The notes beneath the pieces are model-generated. The model saw only the letters and a program-made list of their open reading frames with translations, did not search any database and had not been told where the DNA came from. 64,000 nucleotides of DNA, taken from contig CAILYC010000043.1 in assembly GCA_903838355.1 (NCBI GenBank), positions 1 through 64,000 on the forward strand. The letters are read 5' to 3'. Source of the stretch: an uncultured Burkholderiales bacterium (GTDB lineage Bacteria > Pseudomonadota > Gammaproteobacteria > Burkholderiales > Burkholderiaceae_C). The translations under genes and the position numbers were made by a program. Below, piece by piece: positions 8,237-16,455 of this stretch; position 1 is the first letter of the stretch, and each line of letters opens with the position of its first letter.

Positions 8237-9346
8237 CTAGTCGGCTTTGATGTTCGTAGCCTCAATGACCCGACCCCATCGGGCATAGTCGTCCCGAATG
8301 GTTTGGGCTAACGCCTCGGGTGTGCTGGTGGCCGCTTCAATGCCTTGCAAGGCCAAGTTGGACTTGACCTCTGGGGTGAGCAGCACGCGGGCAATGTCGG
8401 CGTTGACTTTTGAGATGATCTCTTTGGGCACACCGCTTGGCATAAAAACCCCCAACCAAACATCCAAGGCAACACCGGGCACAGTCTCTGCGATGGCGGG
8501 CAAATCGGGAAACGCGGCGAACCGTTTGCCTCCCGCTGCGGCCAACAAAATCAGCTTGCCATCCTTCGTGTAGGGCAGCAAGGAGTTGATGGCGCCAATG
8601 AAGACTTGGAGTCGCCCGCCCAGCAAATCGGTGATGGCAGGCACGGCCCCTTTGTAAGGGACATGCTGCATGGTAATGCCCGCTTGATAGTTGAGCATCT
8701 CTGAGGCCAGTTGCTGAGGCGAGCCGTTGCCCGAAGAGCCGTAGTTCAAGCGGCCAGGATTTTTCTTGGCGTAATCAACAAGAGCGGCCACGGATTTGAC
8801 GCCGATGGAGGGGTGCACCACGAGCACGAAAGGCACCGAGGCCACGACCGTAACGGGACTGAAGTCTTTAAAGACATCAAAAGGGACTTTCCCCACATGC
8901 GGATTCGTGACGAAAATATTGTTGGCGCCCAACAACCAAGTGTAGCCGTCGGGGGCACTTTTGGCGACAAAGTCTGCCCCCAAGTTCATTCCTGCTCCTG
9001 GCTTGTTGTCCACCACCACCGCTTGGCCCCAGAGCTCTGTGAGCCTTTGCCCAATCAAGCGCGCCACCACATCGTTGCTCCCACCTGGGGTGATGGGCAC
9101 AATGAACTTCACGGCCCGGTTGGGATAGGAAGAGGTGTTTGACCCAGCACCCAATGGCGGGTTCGCCAATGCACCCGCAGCATTGGTTTGTGCCCAGCTC
9201 GCCTGGGTCAGAAGGCAAGAAAAAAGACCAGTCCAGTACACCTTGCCCAACTTCTGGATCCATAGCGCACAGAGCGTTCTCCAGCGTTTTGGTTTCTTTT
9301 GCAAGGACCGGTGAGCGGCGAATTGAGCTGAAAAACCTTGAGCCAT
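8237..9346 (-). CDS. Bug-family tripartite tricarboxylate transporter receptor
   Basis: The 369-residue protein has a basic N-terminus, a hydrophobic signal segment at about residues 37-52 ending in ASWA, and then the Bug/TctC fold. It starts with YPNRAVKFIVPITPGGSNDVVARLIG and continues with QAVVVDNKPGAGMNLG, the beta-hairpin that binds the carboxylate ligand. Members are periplasmic high-affinity receptors for organic acids, expanded in Burkholderiales and often orphan. It lies about 100 bases upstream of the decarboxylase/dehydrogenase pair on the same strand, so it may capture that pathway's substrate. No TctA/TctB membrane subunits are nearby. Confidence 0.9.
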   Translation of the reverse strand: MAQGFSAQFAAHRSLQKKPKRWRTLCALWIQKLGKVYWTGLFSCLLTQASWAQTNAAGALANPPLGAGSNTSSYPNRAVKFIVPITPGGSNDVVARLIGQRLTELWGQAVVVDNKPGAGMNLGADFVAKSAPDGYTWLLGANNIFVTNPHVGKVPFDVFKDFSPVTVVASVPFVLVVHPSIGVKSVAALVDYAKKNPGRLNYGSSGNGSPQQLASEMLNYQAGITMQHVPYKGAVPAITDLLGGRLQVFIGAINSLLPYTKDGKLILLAAAGGKRFAAFPDLPAIAETVPGVALDVWLGVFMPSGVPKEIISKVNADIARVLLTPEVKSNLALQGIEAATSTPEALAQTIRDDYARWGRVIEATNIKAD

Positions 9347-9407
9347 TGCGGTCTCCCATGTGGTGAATCGAGTGATTCTAGGGCTACGACAGTTGCGAGG
9401 GTCTAAG

Positions 9408-9468
9408 TGTTTTCCAAGTGTTCACCAAGTGTTCACCAATTGTTCACCAATTGTTCACCAAGTGTTCC
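9408..9468. repeat. 11-bp tandem repeat, about 5 copies
   Basis: Units at 9408, 9419, 9430, 9441 and 9452 read TGTTCACCAAG or TGTTCACCAAT (the first is TGTTTTCCAAG), followed by a partial TGTTCC. The array sits in the roughly 180-base gap between the Bug receptor and the membrane-protein gene. The 11-bp period is close to one helical turn, so each TGTTCACCA falls on the same face of the DNA. Confidence 0.9.
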
Positions 9469-9526
9469 GAAGATAACTTTGGGCCACCGATGCAATGGCA
9501 CTCAACCGTGGGTTGTTTTGGCGTAT

Positions 9527-10075
9527 TTAACGCAATCGATCTCGCGTGTAACGATAGAGTTTGGTGGAGTAAACGCCCAAAAAAAGCACCAACAAGCTGC
9601 CTGATACATCGCCCACAAACATGGCCCATAAATCGGCAATAAAAGTCTCGTCGAGTTTTTCGTAATGGAACCACAACTGATGAATGGCGCTGGAGATGAG
9701 GGCAAAAATGATAGAGCACTCAATGATTTTTTTAGAATTCAAGTCCCGTAAATCCTGATCGAGGCCAATCCAATGCGTACAAATTTGACGCGCGATCATG
9801 GGGGTGATCGCGCTGATCAAACTCGTGACCACCCCAACCCAGATCGTTTCATTGGTGTGGATTTGAAGATTGATAACCAAAGAGGCCATAAAAATGCCCA
9901 AGGCGCCAATCTCCTCCAAGACCAGTACAAATCCTAAGATCATGCCTGAGGGCAAGAAAATCCAATTGACATGATCCGTGTAGTCTAAGGACGAAAACAA
10001 TTCTTCATTGAGAAAAAACACCCCGTAATAGGTCACACTCACCAAAAAAAGGAGCATCACATTGAGTCTGCTCAT
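9527..10075 (-). CDS. Small integral membrane protein, MASE1-like, unknown function
   Basis: The 182-residue protein is mostly hydrophobic, with five or six predicted membrane segments. It contains NWIFLPSGMILGFVLVLEEIGALGIF and, near the end, DLWAMFVGDVSGSLLVLFLGV. The first stretch (W-x-P-S/P-G pattern) and the GD-x-x-G-x-L element resemble half of a MASE1 sensory membrane domain, but there is no attached signalling domain. I do not recognise a characterised relative. It is a single gene transcribed away from serC's promoter side, with about 200 bases of gap on each flank. It could be a sensor remnant or a stand-alone membrane protein. Confidence 0.65.
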   Translation of the reverse strand: MSRLNVMLLFLVSVTYYGVFFLNEELFSSLDYTDHVNWIFLPSGMILGFVLVLEEIGALGIFMASLVINLQIHTNETIWVGVVTSLISAITPMIARQICTHWIGLDQDLRDLNSKKIIECSIIFALISSAIHQLWFHYEKLDETFIADLWAMFVGDVSGSLLVLFLGVYSTKLYRYTRDRLR

Positions 10076-10281
10076 GGGCTTATTTCAATAAAGCAGTAGA
10101 TTGGATTATTTTGAAAAACCTGCATTTTTGAATCGTTTGATGAGTGTGGTGTGCATTTCCATCATGCTGGCATATTAGCAAAGTGGCCAGATCCTTGGTC
10201 ATTGGGGCAAAGACCTAATGGTTAGCCCTAGAGGTAAATTCAGATCTTACCTATAAATTTAACAAGCATGCTGGGCGGGAC

Positions 10282-11373
10282 TCAACGCTCAGCTTCTTGC
10301 TTTAAAAACCCAGCCAATTCGCTTGCCGCGACGAGCTCAATGGCATTGTAGAGTGAGATTCTCAGCCCCCCCAAGGAGCGATGACCCTCTAGGCCCGTGA
10401 AGCCCTCAAGCGCAGCATGCGCTAGAAATTCCCTTTCTTTTTCGGGGCTTTGCAGCCGAAAGGCCACATTCATTTGGGAGCGAAATGGCAATTTGGCATG
10501 GATTCGAAAGTGCTCTGGGAATAGGTTGAGGGCTTGATAAACCACTGCGGCTTTTTGGGCGTTGAGCTCGCCCATGGCCTTGAGGCTTCCCACGTCTTCA
10601 AGTAGCCACTGGACGACCAAATTGAGGACGTAAATAGAAAACACGCAAGGCGTGTTGTAGACCGACTGTGCTTTCAACTGGGTGTGATAGTTGAGCATCG
10701 ATGGCAAATCGTTCCTTGCCATATCCAAAAAAGCGTCTTTGACGATCACCACCGTTACGCCTGCTGGCCCCAAGTTTTTTTGCGCATGGGCGTAGATCAA
10801 ATCGAAGGCGCTCACATCGATGGGGCGAGACAATAAATTGGAAGACATGTCGCAAATGATGGGCACGCCCAGGCCCTTGGGGTGATCAGTGAACTCCAGG
10901 CCTTCGACCGTTTCATTGGAGACGTAATGCAAGTAAGCCGCCTGAGGGTCGATTTGCAATTGCCCCCAACTCGGCAGGCTTTGGTAGCCTTCGGCCTCAC
11001 CACTCCAAGCCACGTGCACATCGCCTTCGAGTGCGGCCTCAACTGGGGCCTTGGCGCTCCAGTAGCCTGTTTGCATATAGGCGGCAGTTTTTCCTGTGCC
11101 TTTCAAGTAAGCCATGGCGATCATGGAAAACTGCAGGCTGCTGCCGCCTTGCAAGAACATCACGTGGTAATTCTGAGGAATGGCCAAAAGGGTACGCAGC
11201 CTCATCTCGGCCTCATGGATAAGGCCCATGAACCAATCACTTCGGTGGCTCATGCCCAAAATCGAGACACCAGTCTCGGGCAAGGCTTGAATGGCTTGTT
11301 GGACCTGCTCGAGCACGGCACTGGGCAAGGCGCCCGGGCCAGCAGAGAAGTTTCTTTGGTTCAATATGTTCAT
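10282..11373 (-). CDS. serC: Phosphoserine aminotransferase
   Basis: The 363-residue class V aminotransferase converts 3-phosphohydroxypyruvate to phosphoserine in serine synthesis, and an analogous step in pyridoxine synthesis. Family marks include the N-terminal RNFSAGPGALP, the substrate-loop GMSHRS, the FLQGGSSLQF phosphate-binding segment, and the PLP lysine in YAHAQKNLGPAGV. The length is normal. The gene starts 3 bases after the stop of the ATP-grasp gene, so the two are very likely co-transcribed. That is not a usual partner for serC in this group, where gyrA, pheA or hisC neighbours are common. Confidence 0.97.
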   Translation of the reverse strand: MNILNQRNFSAGPGALPSAVLEQVQQAIQALPETGVSILGMSHRSDWFMGLIHEAEMRLRTLLAIPQNYHVMFLQGGSSLQFSMIAMAYLKGTGKTAAYMQTGYWSAKAPVEAALEGDVHVAWSGEAEGYQSLPSWGQLQIDPQAAYLHYVSNETVEGLEFTDHPKGLGVPIICDMSSNLLSRPIDVSAFDLIYAHAQKNLGPAGVTVVIVKDAFLDMARNDLPSMLNYHTQLKAQSVYNTPCVFSIYVLNLVVQWLLEDVGSLKAMGELNAQKAAVVYQALNLFPEHFRIHAKLPFRSQMNVAFRLQSPEKEREFLAHAALEGFTGLEGHRSLGGLRISLYNAIELVAASELAGFLKQEAER

Positions 11374-11376
11374 GGC

Positions 11377-12585
11377 TCAAGGCTTGGAATTGATGAGCAT
11401 TTGATAAAAAGCATCGAAGGTTTTTTTCATAATGGCTTTTTTGTAAGGAAACAGTTCTTCGGCGTCGGTGTCGTGCACCCAAGCGGAGTTGTCGATTTCA
11501 AACACAATCAGCCCGCCCTTGGCACTCAGTGCGCAGTCGAGCACCAAGTAATCCAAGGGGATCAAGCGGTAAATGGCTTCAAAAATCGACGCAAACGGCT
11601 TGGCAATGAGGTCCTCAAAATCCTCCATGAAACGCTGCTCTTCTCTTTTTTTGTCTTCATTGAACTCCATCTGGGCCGATTTGTAATGCACCACCCAGTG
11701 TGCAGAGATGGCCAAATGGCTGACAAAGGGCCTGCCTTGGATCAGACAGAGGCGAAACTTGCGGTACTGTTGATCGTCGCTTTGGTAGGGAAGGTAAGGG
11801 CAGGCGTAGAAGTCTTCTTCGTGGTGCTCATTCAAATAGTGTAAAAACTCTTCAGGACGGGTGATCAGTTCAAAACCGATGCCCGCATGCAGCTCGCTGG
11901 GTCTGAGCGTGAAGGGCAGTGGCAACGGTTTGTCGCTTTGGACTTCCCAAGAGTGGGCCATGGCCAAAAGGCGAGCGCGGGTGTGCCTTTCTTGCTGAGC
12001 CATGAGCAGGCCTGGAATGTCCCGCAAAGTTTGGTAGGCGCGTTCGCGCTCACAAAAGGATATCCAAGTCGGAGTATTGAGCATAGGCCTGGGCCAATGC
12101 GCAGCCCATTCGCACAAGGCTTCTAAAATTGGGGCATTGCTTTTGGAGTGGCCTATGGCCACGATGGCCACGTCGTGCTCGGGGATTTGCGTGGGTGCTG
12201 GCTCTCCAGGCAAGAGGTAGAGCAGTTCGAGTTGGATGGGCTGGTTTTCGACCAAATAGTCCAGGGGAAGGTTTTCTCGCATGTCGCCCGGCGCGCACAG
12301 TGCCAATAAGCGAAGCGCTCGCTCTCCCGGGTGAGCGTGGGTTTGAAGTCGGTATGTCCGCCTCAGGCTCAAGGCCTTGGCCTGCATTTGTAGAGAAAAA
12401 TCGTCTTGTTGAGTGCCTTGAAATAAGTAAAACAAGCGCATGTAGCGGTTGGCCATGTCGGGGTCAATGCTTGCGTCTTGGAGCATTTCCAAAGCCTGCG
12501 CGCGTGGGGTTCTGGCAATGCAGACATGCGATTCAATGGCGACAAGTGGCTCGTGCTTGAGTTCAAAGTTCATCTCGGGTGCCAT
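11377..12585 (-). CDS. ATP-grasp (RimK-like) protein of the TPR-associated family
   Basis: The C-terminal half of this 402-residue protein carries features I associate with a family of ATP-grasp proteins usually fused to TPR repeats. These are LRPSELHAGIGFE, a YRKFRLCLIQGRPFVSHLAIS block, HWVVHYKSAQM, LDYLVLDCALS and VFEIDNSAWVHD followed by FPYKK. The last block supplies the acidic Mg-ATP ligands (Glu and Asp). Such enzymes form an acyl-phosphate and ligate it to an amine or thiol, but no substrate is known for this family. The N-terminal third is probably a degenerate helical repeat region. It is divergent from a TPR-glycosyltransferase gene and overlaps in transcription unit with serC. Confidence 0.65.
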   Translation of the reverse strand: MAPEMNFELKHEPLVAIESHVCIARTPRAQALEMLQDASIDPDMANRYMRLFYLFQGTQQDDFSLQMQAKALSLRRTYRLQTHAHPGERALRLLALCAPGDMRENLPLDYLVENQPIQLELLYLLPGEPAPTQIPEHDVAIVAIGHSKSNAPILEALCEWAAHWPRPMLNTPTWISFCERERAYQTLRDIPGLLMAQQERHTRARLLAMAHSWEVQSDKPLPLPFTLRPSELHAGIGFELITRPEEFLHYLNEHHEEDFYACPYLPYQSDDQQYRKFRLCLIQGRPFVSHLAISAHWVVHYKSAQMEFNEDKKREEQRFMEDFEDLIAKPFASIFEAIYRLIPLDYLVLDCALSAKGGLIVFEIDNSAWVHDTDAEELFPYKKAIMKKTFDAFYQMLINSKP

Positions 12586-12815
12586 TCAACGCTGAGTTGG
12601 CCGTGGTGAAAGGGTTTTTTTGTCAGTTTTGAGGTGTGAGCTGAGAAAAATAAGCCAAAGCCAAGTCTTCTCGTGAACGGCCTTCACACTGGAGCGTTTG
12701 TGATCCACTCGCGTGTCAACCCATGGCCCTCTTGCGAACAATAATGAGGTGCACTCTTGCATCTTAGCGCCTAAAATGCACCAAAGATCACAAAATCCGT
12801 ATCTGTTGTTGATTA
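12586..12815. promoter_or_regulatory. Divergent intergenic region (ATP-grasp / TPR-glycosyltransferase)
   Basis: The 230-base gap separates two outward-facing genes and must contain both promoters. I cannot assign -35/-10 pairs with confidence. A frame crossing it on the minus strand is an antisense shadow of the TPR gene. Confidence 0.4.
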
Positions 12816-15071
12816 ATGAAATTTTCTCCTGTCTCACCAACCCACACCGTGGGTACCAAAGAACTCTTTGAGAGTGGCCAACAATGCCAACAAAAAGGAG
12901 AGTTGGACCGCGCTTTGGCGTTTTACGGTAAAACATTGAAGTTGGATGAGCGGCACTTCGAGGCACTTTATTGGAGTGCGGTGATTTGCGCACAAACCAA
13001 GAATTTTGACCTTGCCGTTGAATATTTTGAACGCGCGCATGCATTGAACCCGGTCGACTTGAGGTGCCTTTTGCAGTGGGGGGTGGCCTTGAAAGAGAGG
13101 GGGCGACTCGAGAGTGCTCTGGAAATATTCGAGCGTGCCTTGAATCTTGACCCCACCCAGGAGGACATCTACATCCACAAAGGCCTCACCCTGATGGGCC
13201 TCAAGAGTTGGCGAGCCGCTTTGACGTGTTTTTTGCAAGTGACTGTCTCACGGCCTGAGCACGCCGCACTTCATTTGTACAAAGCCCGTGCTTTGAGTGA
13301 GCTCAAAGACTTCGAGGCTGCCATGGCCAGTTTTGACCAGGCCATTGCGATTGATGAAAACTACATTGAAGCGCATTTCAGCAAAGCGCAGGCCTGCCAA
13401 GACGCGGGTGATTTGTTGCGTTCACTCTCATGCTTTGAGAGAGTGATTGAGCTGGCCCCGTCCTTTGCCGTGGCTCACCAATACATGGGCTTTGTGCTCT
13501 TCAATCTGGGGCGGGTGCATGAAGCCGTTCAGGCCCACCAACGCTCGATTCGATTGCAGTCGAGCAACAAAGAATCTTGGCTTCAGTTGGGCGTTGCATA
13601 CAATCAGTTGGGACAGTTTGACTTGGCGCTGGCCGCGTATGAAAAAGCCATTCAGCTCGGGACCCACGATGAAAAGGCGTTTTTCAATGCGGGCTTGCTG
13701 CTCATCAGCATGGGCCGATATTCGCAAGCGATCAAACGCTTTAACCAAGTCATTGATCTGGGCAGTGTGGTCCCTTTGGCATATGTCAACCGCGGCATGG
13801 CCCAACAATACATGGGCGACTGGTCCGGTGCCCAGGTGAGCTTTAACCAAGCCATCACCATTGATTTCCAATGCGCATTGGCGCATTTCAATTTGGGCGT
13901 TTTGCAGCAAAAGCAACGAGACTTGCAGTCTGCTTTGATGAGCTATGGGCAAACCATCAAGTGCGATCCAGAGCACTTGAGCGGGTGGCTCAATATGGGA
14001 GACGTGCTCCATGACCTCCAACACCCCAAAGCTGCCATTGAGTGCTACGAGCGGGCTTTGATTTTGAAGCCTGAGGATCCTCATATTTTGTACCACATGA
14101 GCTTATCGCTTTTGCTCGATGGTCAGTACGAAAGAGGGTGGGAGTACTTTGAGTCCAGGCGAGATTACGAGGGTGCATTTTTGTCGCAGAGCAAAAATCC
14201 AATGACCCAGCCGCTGTGGTTGGGGCAAGAAGGATTGCCGGGCAAACGCATCTTGATTCAAAGTGAACAAGGCCTGGGAGACACCTTGCAGTTCGTGCGT
14301 TTTGTTCAGATCCTTGTTCAATCGCAGGTCCGGGTCACCTTGCAAGTGCCCGCGGCCTTGAAAACCTTGCTCAAATGTGTGCCTGGGGTCGATCTGCTCA
14401 TTGCCCAAGGAGAACGTGTTCCAGAGGTTGATTTTTATTGCCCATTGATGAGTTTGCCCCATGCCTTGCGGCGTTATTTGGAAAACGAGGCCGACCCCTT
14501 TGTGGCGCAGTCGCCCTATCTTCAGGCTCCTGGCGTCAAACAAAGATGGTGGACCCAGCGTTTTGAGCCCACCAATAAGCGCAAAGTAGGGCTGGTGTGG
14601 TCAGGGGGCTTTAGGCCGAATTTACCCGCCTCTTGGGAGGTTAATGAGAGAAGAAACATTCCTTTGGCGCTTTTTGAAATGCTGGCAATGGAGGGGATCG
14701 AATTTTATTCTTTGCAAAAAGGCGAGCCCGCCCAATCGGAACTTGCTGACATGCTTCAATCCAAACGTCTGCAGTTGCCCCTGGTCAATTGGATGGACGA
14801 TGCGCATGATTTCTCCGATACAGCGGCCTTGGTTGGGCAGCTCGATTTGGTCATTGCGGTCGATACCTCCACGGCCCATTTGGCCGCTGCCATGGGCAAA
14901 TCCGTGTGGCTGCTCAACCGCTACGACACTTGCTGGCGTTGGGGCTTAACGCAGTCGCAAACCGTGTGGTACCCCACCATGCGAATTTTTAGGCAGCCCC
15001 AACTCGGCGACTGGGTGGGTGTCATGCAAACGGTGCGTGTGGCACTCGAGCAATGGCTCAAAACGCATTGA
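12816..15071 (+). CDS. TPR protein with C-terminal glycosyltransferase domain
   Basis: This 751-residue protein starts with about eleven to twelve tandem 34-residue TPR units (roughly residues 10-425), seen as repeated A-x3-Y/F-x3-L-x-P/D patterns. After a linker comes a GT-B-like domain. It has RILIQSEQGLGDTLQFVRFV, KVGLVWSGGF, and near residue 680 LDLVIAVDTSTAHLAAAMGKSVWLL, the sugar-nucleotide loop shared by GT9 heptosyltransferases and OGT-like proteins. The layout resembles bacterial O-GlcNAc-transferase-like proteins, where TPRs hold a protein acceptor. Donor and acceptor are unknown. The divergent ATP-grasp neighbour suggests a joint modification pathway. Confidence 0.85.
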   Translation: MKFSPVSPTHTVGTKELFESGQQCQQKGELDRALAFYGKTLKLDERHFEALYWSAVICAQTKNFDLAVEYFERAHALNPVDLRCLLQWGVALKERGRLESALEIFERALNLDPTQEDIYIHKGLTLMGLKSWRAALTCFLQVTVSRPEHAALHLYKARALSELKDFEAAMASFDQAIAIDENYIEAHFSKAQACQDAGDLLRSLSCFERVIELAPSFAVAHQYMGFVLFNLGRVHEAVQAHQRSIRLQSSNKESWLQLGVAYNQLGQFDLALAAYEKAIQLGTHDEKAFFNAGLLLISMGRYSQAIKRFNQVIDLGSVVPLAYVNRGMAQQYMGDWSGAQVSFNQAITIDFQCALAHFNLGVLQQKQRDLQSALMSYGQTIKCDPEHLSGWLNMGDVLHDLQHPKAAIECYERALILKPEDPHILYHMSLSLLLDGQYERGWEYFESRRDYEGAFLSQSKNPMTQPLWLGQEGLPGKRILIQSEQGLGDTLQFVRFVQILVQSQVRVTLQVPAALKTLLKCVPGVDLLIAQGERVPEVDFYCPLMSLPHALRRYLENEADPFVAQSPYLQAPGVKQRWWTQRFEPTNKRKVGLVWSGGFRPNLPASWEVNERRNIPLALFEMLAMEGIEFYSLQKGEPAQSELADMLQSKRLQLPLVNWMDDAHDFSDTAALVGQLDLVIAVDTSTAHLAAAMGKSVWLLNRYDTCWRWGLTQSQTVWYPTMRIFRQPQLGDWVGVMQTVRVALEQWLKTH

Positions 15072-15360
15072 TTGAGATGCCATGTTTGTAGCCCTTTGAC
15101 CTGCTGTGGAAGGCTCGGACGGGATTGTGCAAACCGTCACTGAGTTGATTGGAACAACGCTTTTGGTGCAGGAGGTCTCAGAGGTCAACGTCGGACCAAG
15201 ACAGCCAGGGGTGGGAAGTCGGGCGCCAAGAATGGGCGGCCTTGGTGAATTGATCAAATGGATTGATCAAATGGATTGCAGGATCGATAAAGGAGCAAAG
15301 AAGTCAACAAAACACCTTGCCCACACCCAAGGTGCGGGCAAAGTGATTCAAAGTACCAGA
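15072..15360. other. Convergent intergenic region with 13-bp direct repeat
   Basis: No gene is supported between the two convergent stops. The unit ATTGATCAAATGG occurs twice in tandem (15249-15261 and 15262-15274) and starts a third time. Each unit holds the palindrome TTGATCAA. I see no clear terminator hairpin. Confidence 0.6.
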
Positions 15361-15801
15361 TTACGACAAGTGTTTGCCAATCAAGCCAGCCAACTCAAAC
15401 ATGGTGACTTGGGCTTTGCCAAAGACCGCTTTGAGTTTGTCATCGGCGTTGATGTTTCTTTTATTGACTTTGTCTTGAAGGCCGTGCTTTTTGATGTACG
15501 TCCACAATTTGCTCACCACTTCAGTGCGGGGCACGGCATGGTTGCCAATGACGGCGGCCAAAGCTGCGCTGGGGGTCATGGGTTTCATGAAGGCTGCATT
15601 GGGAGTGCGCTTTTTAGCAGCGACTTTTTTGGCTGGCGCTTTTTTCGCGGGAGCTGCTTTTTTAGCAGGGGCTTTTTTCGCGGGAGCTGCTTTTTTGGCA
15701 GGCGCTTTTTTAGCGACTACTTTTTTAGCAGGAGCCGCTTTTTTGGCGGGCGCTGCTTTTTTTGCAGTTTTTTTTGCCGGGGCTTTTTTTGCAGTTGCCA
15801 T
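15361..15801 (-). CDS. Histone H1-like / SWIB domain fusion protein
   Basis: The 146-residue protein has two parts. Residues 1-65 are almost only Ala, Lys, Pro and Val in AKKAPAKK-type repeats like the tail of eukaryotic H1 and bacterial HctB/AlgP proteins. Residues 70-146 form a SWIB/MDM2 domain (PSAALAAVIG, TEVVSKLWTYIKKHGLQD, NINADDKLKAVFG). SWIB domains occur in chromatin remodelling factors and in chlamydiae, and are also found in Burkholderiales. A DNA-binding, nucleoid-associated role is likely. The ribosome site AAGGA lies about 10 bases before the ATG. The repeated codons make the tail length prone to change. Confidence 0.9.
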   Translation of the reverse strand: MATAKKAPAKKTAKKAAPAKKAAPAKKVVAKKAPAKKAAPAKKAPAKKAAPAKKAPAKKVAAKKRTPNAAFMKPMTPSAALAAVIGNHAVPRTEVVSKLWTYIKKHGLQDKVNKRNINADDKLKAVFGKAQVTMFELAGLIGKHLS

Positions 15802-16121
15802 TTTTGAAGTTCCTTCTTGAATGTATATAAAAAAACCAATGAAAAATGCCTTTTCACCAGTGCTGTGATCCTAAAGGGAAAAAACACACTTTCCAAGGGG
15901 AAAATCACTTTTTCCAAGTTAAATGTTGTTTTTTTTGTTGAAAAAGTCAAGTTTTCCCCTCTGAGTGACGTTTTTCTCCTGTGCAGTGGCTCACCCTGAG
16001 CAAAGCCGCACGGCAGTGCCGGGTGAGCCTCGAGTGTCAAAAGGATTGGCTTTTCTTTGTAGATCGACCCGCCAGGGGCTTTCAAGGTCGGGGGCGAAGA
16101 GATTTTTTTAACGACTCGCAA
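15802..16121. other. Structured intergenic region, possible small RNA
   Basis: No coding frame is convincing. 15850-15960 is very AT-rich with several GGAAAA/TTTTCC pairs, for example a short dyad around 15899-15914. At 15988-16029 a perfect 9-bp stem (GGCTCACCC with GGGTGAGCC) encloses a smaller CCG-CA-CGG hairpin. A terminator follows at 16122-16166 although no plus-strand gene precedes it. Together these suggest a plus-strand non-coding transcript, but no promoter is clear. Confidence 0.4.
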
Positions 16122-16166
16122 GCCCAGACATGAAGACCGTAAAAACGTCTGGGCGTATTTTTTTTC
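16122..16166 (+). terminator. Rho-independent terminator without an obvious gene
   Basis: The 8-bp stem GCCCAGAC (16122-16129) pairs with GTCTGGGC (16147-16154) across a 17-base loop and is followed by GTATTTTTTTT. The U-run is on the plus strand, yet the preceding gene is on the minus strand. It may terminate an unannotated RNA or act as an attenuator ahead of thrS. Confidence 0.6.
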
Positions 16167-16455
16167 AACATTTACCCTTGAATCTGACTCAAGCTCGGCG
16201 TGGGAGGCGCTCGCGCCCAATGGGTGTGCGCTGCACTCAAAAGCTGGGTCCAACATGGCACTCCATTTCGCTTGGCAATTTATGGGAAAATACAAGATGT
16301 AAGCCAGTCCCAGTCTTGCTGTTGTGGTGTTCCCCCACAAAGCCTTGCGTCAGATGGGTCATGGGTCCTTGATGAGGGAGTGTTCGGTTCGCTGCCTCCT
16401 GACGTTTCCCTGCGAAGTTCTTGACTCGCGTGTTCACTTTTAACCTGATTCTCAA
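16167..16455 (+). promoter_or_regulatory. Upstream region and leader of thrS
   Basis: This stretch between the terminator at 16122-16166 and the thrS start must hold the thrS promoter. I cannot assign it. No Thr-rich leader peptide or T-box is visible, and no clear Shine-Dalgarno precedes the ATG. Confidence 0.35.

Noticed and set aside
9527-10075. Full MASE1 sensor or diguanylate cyclase
   Set aside because: Only about half of a MASE1-like membrane region is present and no signalling domain follows.
15106-15807. 233-codon plus-strand frame rich in Phe, Gly and Ser
   Set aside because: It is the reverse reading of the lysine-rich SWIB/H1 gene; the repeated FF and GS pattern comes from AAGAAA-type codons.
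16167-16455. T-box or Thr leader peptide before thrS
   Set aside because: No Thr-rich short frame or T-box conserved sequence could be found.
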